A stretch of DNA of 64,000 nucleotides from Desulfospira joergensenii DSM 10085 (GTDB taxonomy: Bacteria; Desulfobacterota; Desulfobacteria; Desulfobacterales; Desulfobacteraceae). The position numbers and the translations under genes were made by a program. The notes under the pieces are model-generated. The model was not told where the DNA came from, did not search any database, and saw only the letters and a list, made by a program, of their open reading frames with translations. Of the stretch, positions 14,370 to 22,128 are shown one piece after another. Positions within the stretch are counted from its first letter, which is position 1. Every line of letters starts with the position of its first letter. The stretch covers positions 1,415,223 through 1,479,222 of the forward strand of contig NZ_ATUG01000001.1 of the NCBI RefSeq assembly GCF_000420085.1. The letters run 5' to 3'.

Positions 14370-15495
14370 ACCCAAAAAAATAACCATCATCGACCAGACC
14401 CTGAGGGAGGGCATGCAGTTCCGGGGCCTGGTCTTTTCCCGGGAGCAGAGGATCCGAATCCTGGAGTTCCAGGAAGCCCTGGGGGTTGACATCTGCCAGG
14501 CAGGCTATCCTGCGGCCCATCCCAAAGAGGCCGAAATCGTCCGGAAGATTACGGCCTATGGGCGGGAAAAGGGGTTCCGAATCCGGACGGCGGCCCTGGG
14601 CAGAGCCGGCAAAGAGGATGCCGACACCATGCTTGGGACCGGGGTGGACGATCTCCACTTCCATTTCCATGTAAAGCCCTCGGCAGACCAGGGGGAAATC
14701 AACCGGATCCTTGAAAACCTGAAGGCCCTGGTCTCCCATATCCGGGCCCGGAAGCCGGAAGCCCGGATCAGCCTGGCCCTGCTCGACCTGGGCCGGACCC
14801 GGCCCCAATTCCTAAGGTCATGTGTGGCCTTCCTGACCCGGGACCTGGAACTGGAGATGGTTTCCCTGCCCGACACCTCGGGGATCATGGCTCCCAATCA
14901 GGTGTTTGACGCCATCCACGGCCTGGCCTCCCAGACATCCGCATCTGCCCTGTCTGTCCACTGCCACAACGACATGGGCATGGCCTCGGCCAATGCATTC
15001 ATGGGCGTTCTGGCCGGAGCCTCGGTCCTGGAAGCCTCGGCCTTAGGGATCGGGGAGAGGAACGGCATCGCCGATCTCTTTACCACGGCCCGGCAGATCC
15101 GGGACCAGGGGATTTCCATGAACCTGGATCTTACCAATACAGACCTGTTCCGGGAGTACTACGGATATGTGGATGGCATTGTCCGGGAACAGACCGGAGA
15201 GGCCCTTCTTCAATATAATTTCCCTTTTTTCGGTGCCGGGGTCCGGACCCATGTGGCCGGGACCCATGCCGGTCAAGACTTCGGAACCGTGAAAGAGGAA
15301 GAGTTTTATCTTAATCTTCTCTGCAGCCGGGGGCTGGTGGCCCGCTACCTGGCCCGGGAAAACCTGGCCCGGGATCTTTCCCCCGGGATCCTGGATCAGA
15401 TCACCTCAACCGTTAAAGACCGGAGCATTGAGCTTGGCCGGCGCTTGAAACGGAATGAGGTCGCTGCCATCCTCAAACAACATGATCCGGGGTAA
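14353..15495 (+). CDS. HMGL-like (DRE-TIM metallolyase) family protein
   Basis: 380 residues. IDQTLREGMQFRGLVF (residues 12-27) holds the D-x-T-L-R-E-G variant of the DRE motif, and HCHNDMGMA (about 198-206) gives the two metal-binding His; together these are the signature of the isopropylmalate/homocitrate synthase and HMG-CoA lyase superfamily, which makes or breaks C-C bonds next to a carboxylate using a divalent metal. It lacks the long C-terminal regulatory domain of LeuA, so an aldol-type synthase or lyase with another substrate is more likely. Translationally coupled to the radical SAM gene, which suggests one pathway. Identity of the product unknown. Confidence 0.85.
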   Translation: MESQNKPKKITIIDQTLREGMQFRGLVFSREQRIRILEFQEALGVDICQAGYPAAHPKEAEIVRKITAYGREKGFRIRTAALGRAGKEDADTMLGTGVDDLHFHFHVKPSADQGEINRILENLKALVSHIRARKPEARISLALLDLGRTRPQFLRSCVAFLTRDLELEMVSLPDTSGIMAPNQVFDAIHGLASQTSASALSVHCHNDMGMASANAFMGVLAGASVLEASALGIGERNGIADLFTTARQIRDQGISMNLDLTNTDLFREYYGYVDGIVREQTGEALLQYNFPFFGAGVRTHVAGTHAGQDFGTVKEEEFYLNLLCSRGLVARYLARENLARDLSPGILDQITSTVKDRSIELGRRLKRNEVAAILKQHDPG

Positions 15496-15603
15496 ATGAA
15501 AAATCTCCGGAAAATCAAAGAAATCATTTGCAAATCAATTTCTTATCTGTTTTAATTTTATGTTTGGGTTGTTATTGAAATCTTCTAGTATAAGGAAATA
15601 TAT

Positions 15604-16287
15604 TTGGACCCTGATCTGAACGGTATTGTGATCATTGCAGGCAATTACGGCTCGGGAAAGACAGAGACCGCCATCAACCTGGCGGCCCGGGCGGCCATGG
15701 CCGGGAAAAAGGTAAAGATAGCCGACCTTGACCTGGTCAATCCCTATTTCAGGACCCGGGAGGCCAGGATCAGCCTGGAAAAACTGGGGGTTGAAGTGGT
15801 CCTGCCCGACAAGAAATATATGCACGCGGATCTGCCCATCCTGAGCCCGGCCGTGGCCGATATGATCCGGAACCCGGCCCAGCTCACCCTCCTGGACGCC
15901 GGGGGAGATGATGTGGGGGCAACGGTGCTGGCCGCACTGGCCGATTTTTTTAAAAACCGGGAGGTTTCCATGCTCCAGGTCATCAACCCATTCCGGCCGT
16001 CCACGGAAGATACGGCGGGCTGCATCAAGATCGGAAAAGAAATTGAAGAATCTTCCAAGCTGAAGATCACCGGCCTGGTCTCCAATGCCAATCTCATCGA
16101 CGAGACCGAGCCTGAACACATACTCACAGGATATGAACTGGCAAAGGATGTTTCCCGGAAAACCGGTCTGAAACTTGAATTTATAACTGCTTCCACCCAG
16201 GTGTTGCCAGAGCTGGATCTGGATCGTTTTGACTGTCCCGTGTTACCCATTGACAGAAAACTTTTACCCCCCTGGAAAAGCATTTGA
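15604..16287 (+). CDS. P-loop ATPase of the MinD/CobQ type
   Basis: 227 residues from a TTG start with AAGGA upstream. The Walker A is GNYGSGKTE (residues 13-21), followed by IADLDLVNPYFRTRE (about 39-53), as in SIMIBI-class ATPases. LLDAGGDDVG (about 96-105) is the Walker B/switch region. It lacks the paired-Lys deviant Walker motif of true MinD/ParA. It precedes the ferredoxin gene of the oxidoreductase by 20 bases and is probably in that operon; it could assist assembly or activation of the enzyme, but that is inference from position. Confidence 0.8.
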   Translation: MDPDLNGIVIIAGNYGSGKTETAINLAARAAMAGKKVKIADLDLVNPYFRTREARISLEKLGVEVVLPDKKYMHADLPILSPAVADMIRNPAQLTLLDAGGDDVGATVLAALADFFKNREVSMLQVINPFRPSTEDTAGCIKIGKEIEESSKLKITGLVSNANLIDETEPEHILTGYELAKDVSRKTGLKLEFITASTQVLPELDLDRFDCPVLPIDRKLLPPWKSI

Positions 16288-16306
16288 GCAAAAAGGAGTA
16301 ACCAAT

Positions 16307-16537
16307 ATGGCGTACAAACATGTGATTGATTCCGAACGCTGCAAGGGGTGCGGACTCTGCGTCAACTTCTGCCCCAAAAACGTGCTGGAGATCTCGGACA
16401 CGGTCAATGCCAAAGGACATTTCCCGGCATTCCAGGCCAGACCCGAGGACTGCATCCACTGCACCATCTGCTGTATCATGTGCCCGGATGTGGCCATCAC
16501 CATCAAAGAAACCCAAGAAGCCGAAATCAAGGAATAA
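16307..16537 (+). CDS. 2[4Fe-4S] ferredoxin, delta subunit of 2-oxoacid:ferredoxin oxidoreductase
   Basis: 76 residues with two classical cluster motifs, CKGCGLCVNFCP (about 12-23) and CIHCTICCIMCP (about 47-58), enough for two [4Fe-4S] clusters. It passes electrons from the thiamine-enzyme to free ferredoxin. AAAAAGGAG lies before the ATG. First of four oxidoreductase genes in the order delta-alpha-beta-gamma, with 11 bases to the alpha gene. Confidence 0.9.
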   Translation: MAYKHVIDSERCKGCGLCVNFCPKNVLEISDTVNAKGHFPAFQARPEDCIHCTICCIMCPDVAITIKETQEAEIKE

Positions 16538-16548
16538 AGGAAAATAAC

Positions 16549-17616
16549 ATGGCAAAAGTGTTGATGAAAGGGAATGAGGCAATTGCTGAGGCCGCGATCC
16601 GGGCCGGATGCAAGAACTATTTTGCATATCCCATCACCCCCCAGTCCGAAGTGGCCGAATACCTGGCCAAGCGGCTTCCCGAGGTGGACGGAGTCTTTCT
16701 CCAGGGAGAAAGCGAAGTGGCGGTGGGCTATATGATTTTCGGGGCAGCCGGTGCAGGGGAGCGGGTCATGACCACCTCTTCCTCTCCGGGCATCAGCCTC
16801 ATGAGCGAAGCCCTGTCCTATATTGCGGCGGCCCAGGTCCCGGCCGTATTTGTGAACATCGTCCGGGGCGGTCCGGGCTTAGGGGGAATCCTGCCCTCCC
16901 AGGGAGACTATTTCCAGGCCACCAAAGGCGGAGGCCACGGGGATTACCACCTTCTGGTCATGGCGCCGGACAGCGTCCAGGAGGCCGTAGAAATGACCAT
17001 GAAGGCCTTTGTCCTGGCGGAAAAATACCGGGGACCGGTCATGATCATGGGAGACGGCCTCATCGGACAGATGATGGAACCGGTGGAGTTCAATCAGGAT
17101 CTGGACACCACCCCGACCAACAAGGACGACTGGGCCACCAATGGCATGTCCACCCGGAAGAGCAAGAAAAGAAACCTGGTGAAATCCTTATTTCTCGATC
17201 CCACGGAACTGAACAACAACAACCTGGAACTCAAGGCCAAATACGACCAGATGAAAAAAGAAGAGGTCATGTTTGAGCTGTACAATGCAGAGACCGACTA
17301 CCAGGTTCTCATCACCAGTTACGGTACCATGAGCCGGGTCTGCCGCACCTCCATTGACATGCTCAAACAGGAGGGCATTGAAGTGGCCCTGCTCCGGCCG
17401 AAAACCCTGTTCCCCTTCCCGGAAAAGGCCGTACATGAAGCCGCCGGCAAAGAAAGCTGCAAATTCGTAATCAGCATTGAGATGAGCATGGGACAGATGG
17501 TGGAAGATGTGGATCGCTGTGTCCGGGGGCAGAAGCCCGTTGAATTTTACGGAGAGTGCGGAGGAGACATCCCCTCACCGGAAAAGATAATCGATATTAT
17601 AAAAGGAATGATATAG
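16549..17616 (+). CDS. vorB: 2-oxoacid:ferredoxin oxidoreductase, alpha subunit (VorB type)
   Basis: 355 residues. It is the pyrimidine-binding and C-terminal domain subunit of an enzyme that oxidatively decarboxylates a 2-oxoacid to acyl-CoA, CO2 and reduced ferredoxin. GCKNYFAYPITPQSEVAEYL (about 21-40), the TTSSSPGISLMSEALSYI block (about 81-98) and RGGPGLGGILPSQGDYFQAT (about 105-124) are the family signatures. The gamma domain is not fused but encoded separately. Whether the substrate is 2-oxoisovalerate (from valine), 2-oxoglutarate or another acid cannot be fixed from sequence; the VorB label follows the closest family in form. Confidence 0.9.
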   Translation: MAKVLMKGNEAIAEAAIRAGCKNYFAYPITPQSEVAEYLAKRLPEVDGVFLQGESEVAVGYMIFGAAGAGERVMTTSSSPGISLMSEALSYIAAAQVPAVFVNIVRGGPGLGGILPSQGDYFQATKGGGHGDYHLLVMAPDSVQEAVEMTMKAFVLAEKYRGPVMIMGDGLIGQMMEPVEFNQDLDTTPTNKDDWATNGMSTRKSKKRNLVKSLFLDPTELNNNNLELKAKYDQMKKEEVMFELYNAETDYQVLITSYGTMSRVCRTSIDMLKQEGIEVALLRPKTLFPFPEKAVHEAAGKESCKFVISIEMSMGQMVEDVDRCVRGQKPVEFYGECGGDIPSPEKIIDIIKGMI

Positions 17617-17624
17617 GAGAGACC

Positions 17625-18362
17625 ATGGGCAAGACATTTTCCAGGCCAAAGGCCATGAGCGACAACCATACCCATTACTGCCCGGGCTGCACCCACGGCA
17701 TTGTTCACCGCCTGGTGGCCGAGGTCATCGACGAACTGGACATCCGGGACAGAACCGTGGGCATCGCCCCGGTGGGATGCGCAGTCCTTGCATATAATTA
17801 TTTCAACTGTGACTTCCAGGAGGCTGCCCACGGAAGAGCCCCGGCCATGGCCACGGGCATCAAAAGGGTCAGACCCGACCTCATGGTCTTTACCTACCAG
17901 GGCGACGGCGACCTGGCCAGTATCGGCATGGGCGAGATCATGCATGCGGCCAACCGGGGGGAGAAGTTCACCGTCATCTTCATCAACAACGCCATTTACG
18001 GCATGACCGGCGGACAGATGGCCCCCACCACCATGCCTGACCAATGGGCCACCACCTCCCCCAAGGGGCGGGACACGGCCAAGACCGGCATGCCCCTGCG
18101 CATGGCCAACATCTTAAGCCAGCTGGTCACCCCGGCCTATATCACCCGGCAGACCGTGCTCAAGCCCCAGCAGGTCAACAAGACCAAAAAGGCCATTAAA
18201 CAGGCCTTTCAATATCAGCTGGAAGACAAATGCTTCAGCCTGGTGGAAGTGATCTCCACCTGTCCGACAAACTGGGGCATGACCCCCCTGGATGCCCTGA
18301 AATGGGCCGAGGAAAAACTGCTTCCCTACTATGAACTGGGAGATTACAAGGTCCCTGAATAG
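17625..18362 (+). CDS. 2-oxoacid:ferredoxin oxidoreductase, beta subunit (TPP-binding)
   Basis: 245 residues, the thiamine-diphosphate binding subunit. YCPGCTHG (about 18-25) and APVGCAVLAYNYFNCDF (about 49-65) give conserved cysteines of the cluster-linked region. GDGDLASIGMGEIMHAANRG (about 94-113) with INNAIYGMTGGQ (about 121-132) is the GDG-x(~26)-N thiamine motif. It starts 8 bases after the alpha gene, with AGGAGAG before the ATG. Works as a complex with the alpha, gamma and delta products in the cytoplasm. Confidence 0.92.
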   Translation: MGKTFSRPKAMSDNHTHYCPGCTHGIVHRLVAEVIDELDIRDRTVGIAPVGCAVLAYNYFNCDFQEAAHGRAPAMATGIKRVRPDLMVFTYQGDGDLASIGMGEIMHAANRGEKFTVIFINNAIYGMTGGQMAPTTMPDQWATTSPKGRDTAKTGMPLRMANILSQLVTPAYITRQTVLKPQQVNKTKKAIKQAFQYQLEDKCFSLVEVISTCPTNWGMTPLDALKWAEEKLLPYYELGDYKVPE

Positions 18363-18393
18363 GCACCCTTTAACGAATATTGGAGTAAAACCC

Positions 18394-18930
18394 ATGCAGA
18401 CAGAAATAAAATTCGCAGGATTTGGCGGCCAGGGTATCCTGCTCAGCGCAAAGCTTCTGGCCTATGCGGCAATGAAACAGGGTTCCTTTGTGGCCTGGAT
18501 TCCTTCCTATGGTCCTGAAATGAGGGGAGGCACAGCCTATTGTACCGTGGTCATCAGTGACAAGCTCATCGGATCTCCCATCATCAAGAACCCCACCCAC
18601 CTGGTGGCCATGAACCGGCCTTCCCTGGAGAAATTCGCAAATGACGTCAAGCCGGGGGGGATCGTGTTCATCAACTCCTCCCTGATCCCGGTGCGCAGCA
18701 ATAGGACCGATGTGGACGAGCTGGCCGTACCGGTGAATGAAGTGGCCATCAAGGCAGGCTCTGTCCGGGCGGCCAATATCGTTGCCTTAAGCGCCTTTGC
18801 CGCCCGGAGTAAACTGGTGGATCTCGATCTTCTAAAGCAATGCGTCAAAGACGAATTTGCCGCCAAGGCAAAGATCATTCCCCTGAACATGGAGGCCTTT
18901 GACCAGGGGGTGAAACTGGCCGCCAATTGA
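18394..18930 (+). CDS. 2-oxoacid:ferredoxin oxidoreductase, gamma subunit
   Basis: 178 residues. FAGFGGQGILLSAKLLAYAA (residues 7-26) is the typical start of the gamma domain, which closes over the active site and helps bind coenzyme A. WIPSYGPEMRGGTAYCTVVI (about 36-55) is the second signature. Full length. Last of the four oxidoreductase subunit genes, 31 bases after the beta gene. Confidence 0.92.
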   Translation: MQTEIKFAGFGGQGILLSAKLLAYAAMKQGSFVAWIPSYGPEMRGGTAYCTVVISDKLIGSPIIKNPTHLVAMNRPSLEKFANDVKPGGIVFINSSLIPVRSNRTDVDELAVPVNEVAIKAGSVRAANIVALSAFAARSKLVDLDLLKQCVKDEFAAKAKIIPLNMEAFDQGVKLAAN

Positions 18931-19013
18931 CATCAGACCCGGTTTGGACGATAATGAGATCCTGACCCGTAAACCTGAGGTTTAATCTGAACCCAAAAGA
19001 GGAGGGCAGCCCC

Positions 19014-19505
19014 ATGATCAGAATGGAAATATCTCTTTTCCTGAAAAACGTACCCGGCGAGCTTGGAAACCTGACCGCCCTGTTCGGGGAGGCCGGCATC
19101 AACATCGATGCCATCACCATCCAGGATGCCTCGGCCTATGTCCAGAAGCTGTTTGAGGCCCGGGGCAAATCCCTGAAACGCCTGGCCTCTTCGGCCAGTT
19201 ACTCTTCCATGCGCCGGGACTCTGCCCAGTTCGCCCTGATCCGTCTGCTCACGGACAAGGTCGACGAATCCGTGGCCCTGTTAAAGAAAAACGACTACCT
19301 CTTTGACACCAAGGAGGTGGTGGCCATTGACATCACCAACAAACCCGGGGAATTCGCCAAGATTACCCGAAAATTCGGCGAAGAAGAGATCAACATCAAC
19401 TACGTATACGGGTCGGTTTCCGATGACGGGGCCAAATGCCTGTTCGTGTTCTGTCCCGAGGATGTCAAAACCGCGGACGCCATATTCAAGGACGGAAAAT
19501 ACTAG
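19014..19505 (+). CDS. tandem ACT-domain protein
   Basis: 163 residues: two ACT domains (about 1-80 with FLKNVPGELGNLTALFGEAG, and about 95-160 with AIDITNKPGEFAKITRKFGE) and no enzymatic domain. ACT domains bind amino acids, so this is probably a sensor or regulatory partner in amino-acid breakdown, which suits its place directly after the 2-oxoacid oxidoreductase genes. GAGGAGGG precedes the ATG. A strong terminator ends the transcript 16 bases after the stop. Confidence 0.85.
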   Translation: MIRMEISLFLKNVPGELGNLTALFGEAGINIDAITIQDASAYVQKLFEARGKSLKRLASSASYSSMRRDSAQFALIRLLTDKVDESVALLKKNDYLFDTKEVVAIDITNKPGEFAKITRKFGEEEININYVYGSVSDDGAKCLFVFCPEDVKTADAIFKDGKY

Positions 19506-19521
19506 AAAAACTCATTAAAGA

Positions 19522-19560
19522 AAAGGACAGCCCCGGGTCCGGGGCTGTCCTTTCTTCTTA
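19522..19560 (+). terminator. rho-independent terminator of the oxidoreductase operon
   Basis: A perfect 15-bp stem (19,522-19,536 with 19,539-19,553), 2-base loop and a T-rich tail (TTTCTTCTT). Confidence 0.9.
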
Positions 19561-19629
19561 AAGCCCGCCGGCTCAACTCATCTTCAGAAATCCATAGCTG
19601 TTCTTGAACCCAATAATTGGCTTGATCTA

Positions 19630-19658
19630 TTGACAAAAGCCGCGTTCCTGTCTACCCT
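19630..19658 (+). promoter_or_regulatory. sigma70-like promoter of the hybrid kinase gene
   Basis: TTGACA (19,630-19,635), 17-base spacer, TACCCT (19,653-19,658). The leader to the ATG at 19,827 is about 160 bases. Apart from this, the 266 bases after the terminator hold nothing I recognise. Confidence 0.55.
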
Positions 19659-19826
19659 TAAACATTCGTTTTCAACTGAACAATACACAGTGTTTCATCA
19701 TAATAACCTGGAAGGGTGTTAAACCGACAGGGGATTTTATAATCTGAAAGGTATTGGCCGTCTGCCCTGGGACCTGAATTCCCCCAGGAGCCCCGTGCCA
19801 GAAGCCGGCCTTTCCTGTGAGGTGTC

Positions 19827-22127
19827 ATGTTAAAAGATTACCCCCTCCAATTACAGGTCAAGCAGATCGCCGCATCCCTGGAAACCAATATCCGGCGATT
19901 TCATGCTGCCCTCTACGAACTCAGGCGACTCTCACAGGTTTTATTCCTGGAAACCCGGGCAACGGAATCTGACATTGACGCCTGGTTTAAACAAGAGGGA
20001 TTCGGAATCGATGAGGACGGTTTCTGGCTCAGTCTCCCCAATTTAAAGGCCTTCCGGGAGAACCGGGCCCCCGGAAACATCCTTTCCCATTCCTGGCATC
20101 CGGACCTGGTCCGCAACCGGGACGCCTGTTTCCGCATGTATGCCCTGAGAAATTTGGGTCCGTTTCTGGAAGAAATCCGGTCCGGGCTGTCCGACGCGGC
20201 ATGGATCTATTACCAGGACATCACCAACACCTCCATCCAGTTTCCCTATATTGATCAGATTACGGCCATTACCCCGGACTTTGACTGGAGCAGCTACCAC
20301 ACCTATCAATCCGTGGCCCCGGAAAACAATCCAGAGGGGAAAATACAATGGACCCCTCCCAGCATTGACTATGCCGGAGAAGGGCTGATCCTTTCGGTTT
20401 CCATTCCCGTTGATCTGAAAGGAAACTTCATCGGGCTCTGGAGCATTGATCTTCCCATGAAAAGCCTCTATCCGGAATTCGTATTCGACACCCTTCTCAA
20501 GGGTCAGGTCAACTTCATCGCGGATCAAATGGGCCTTCTTGTGGCCCATCCCTCCATTGAAACCCGGATCGACCGGGAAAAAGGAAGTATTTTCCAACAC
20601 CATTTCCATGAGCTCGGCCCCGGGTTCAATACCCTGAAGCCTGAAAAACTCCTGGACCGGAAAAGCGGACAATTCGCCCTTTCCCCGCCCGATGGCGAGG
20701 AAGTGGTGGGCTATTTTGAAGTCATTCCCGGCATTCAATGGATATTTTTCTCTGCCTTTCCCCGCCAATCCATGGAGGATGTCGTGAACCAGAGAATCCG
20801 GAATGCCCTTGACCGGGTCGGATCCGGAGATTTTTCCTACCGGCTCGAAACCGTCTCCGGAATTGAACAGGCCCGGCTCATTGCCGAAGGATTCAACAAG
20901 ATGGCATCGGCCCTTGAAAATCAGGAAAATTTGAGAAAAAAGAACCAGGAGGAAAAAGAAAAACTAGAGGAAAGGCTCCGCCACTATCAGAAGATGGAGG
21001 CCATCGGCACCCTGGCCGGAGGGATCGCCCACGATTTCAACAATATCCTTTTCCCCATCATCGGGTATGCAGAACTCCTAACCGAAGACCTGCCCCGGGG
21101 AAGTCCCCACCATGACATGGTTCGCGAAATCTACCAGGCCGCCTCCAGGGCCAGGGACCTGACCCGCCAGATCCTGACCTTCAGCCGCCAGTCTGAACTC
21201 AAAAATCAGGCCGTATCCTTTCAGAGCATCATCAAGGAGGCGCTCAAGCTGCTGCGGTCCTCCATCCCCAGCGACATCGAGATCCTGCAGAATATCCAGC
21301 CCGACTGCAGCCCGGTTTTTGCCGATCCCACCAAGCTCCACCAGATCATCATGAACCTTTGCACCAATGCCTTTCATGCGGTCCAGGAAAAAAGCGGAAG
21401 GTTCGAGGTCTGCCTGGAAGAGATCAAGATCGACTCTGAATACCAGACCGGCACAGAGAGACTTGTTCCGGGGACCTATGCCCGGTTGACGGTTGCGGAT
21501 ACGGGCTGCGGCATGGACAAACAGACCCTGATGCAGATCTTTGACCCCTATTTTACCACGAAAAAAAAGGGCAAGGGAACCGGTCTGGGCCTTTCGGTCT
21601 GCTACGGGATCGTTAAAAAACTCAACGGAGACATCAAGGTTTACTCGGAACCCGGTCAGGGAACCAGCTTCCATATCTACCTTCCGGCAGCCGACTCCTC
21701 GGCCGAGGAAGATCAGGTGCCGGAAGCCCGGATTCCCGGGGGTACCGAAAAGATCCTGCTGGTTGACGATGAACAGAGCATCGCCGAGATGTGCCGGAAC
21801 ATCCTCCAGAAATACGGGTACCGGGTTTCAGCCTTTGTTGACAGCAGCCTGGCCTTAGAAGCCTTTGAAAAATCCCCGGCCGATTTTGACCTGGTGATCA
21901 CGGACATGACCATGCCGGGCATGACCGGAGACGTCCTGGCCGGCCGGATTAAAAAAATCAGAAAAGAGATTCCCGTAATCCTCTGCACGGGGTTCAGCGA
22001 GAAAATCTCCCGGAAAGATTACCAGGGCAAGGCCATTGATGAATTTCTGATGAAACCCATCACCGTCCATAAATTTGCCGGCGCCGTCAGGAACCTTCTG
22101 GAAAACCGGAAAAAGGAAGCCGGCTAG
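19827..22127 (+). CDS. soluble hybrid sensor histidine kinase
   Basis: 766 residues. N-terminal sensor region (about 1-315) resembling a Cache-type fold (GLILSVSIPVDLKGNFIGLW, IEVIPG-like end) but with no membrane segment, which is unusual since Cache sensors are normally extracytoplasmic. Then a short HAMP-like helix (about 325-360), coiled coil (about 362-392), HisKA with phospho-His402 (GGIAHDFNNIL), HATPase (GTGLGLSVCYGIV about 588), and a C-terminal receiver with Asp693 (LVITDMTMPG). The phosphoryl group can thus pass from His402 to Asp693. The TAG is followed after one base by the ATG of the next gene, so the two products are made together and may work together. Confidence 0.9.
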   Translation: MLKDYPLQLQVKQIAASLETNIRRFHAALYELRRLSQVLFLETRATESDIDAWFKQEGFGIDEDGFWLSLPNLKAFRENRAPGNILSHSWHPDLVRNRDACFRMYALRNLGPFLEEIRSGLSDAAWIYYQDITNTSIQFPYIDQITAITPDFDWSSYHTYQSVAPENNPEGKIQWTPPSIDYAGEGLILSVSIPVDLKGNFIGLWSIDLPMKSLYPEFVFDTLLKGQVNFIADQMGLLVAHPSIETRIDREKGSIFQHHFHELGPGFNTLKPEKLLDRKSGQFALSPPDGEEVVGYFEVIPGIQWIFFSAFPRQSMEDVVNQRIRNALDRVGSGDFSYRLETVSGIEQARLIAEGFNKMASALENQENLRKKNQEEKEKLEERLRHYQKMEAIGTLAGGIAHDFNNILFPIIGYAELLTEDLPRGSPHHDMVREIYQAASRARDLTRQILTFSRQSELKNQAVSFQSIIKEALKLLRSSIPSDIEILQNIQPDCSPVFADPTKLHQIIMNLCTNAFHAVQEKSGRFEVCLEEIKIDSEYQTGTERLVPGTYARLTVADTGCGMDKQTLMQIFDPYFTTKKKGKGTGLGLSVCYGIVKKLNGDIKVYSEPGQGTSFHIYLPAADSSAEEDQVPEARIPGGTEKILLVDDEQSIAEMCRNILQKYGYRVSAFVDSSLALEAFEKSPADFDLVITDMTMPGMTGDVLAGRIKKIRKEIPVILCTGFSEKISRKDYQGKAIDEFLMKPITVHKFAGAVRNLLENRKKEAG

Positions 22128-22128
22128 G

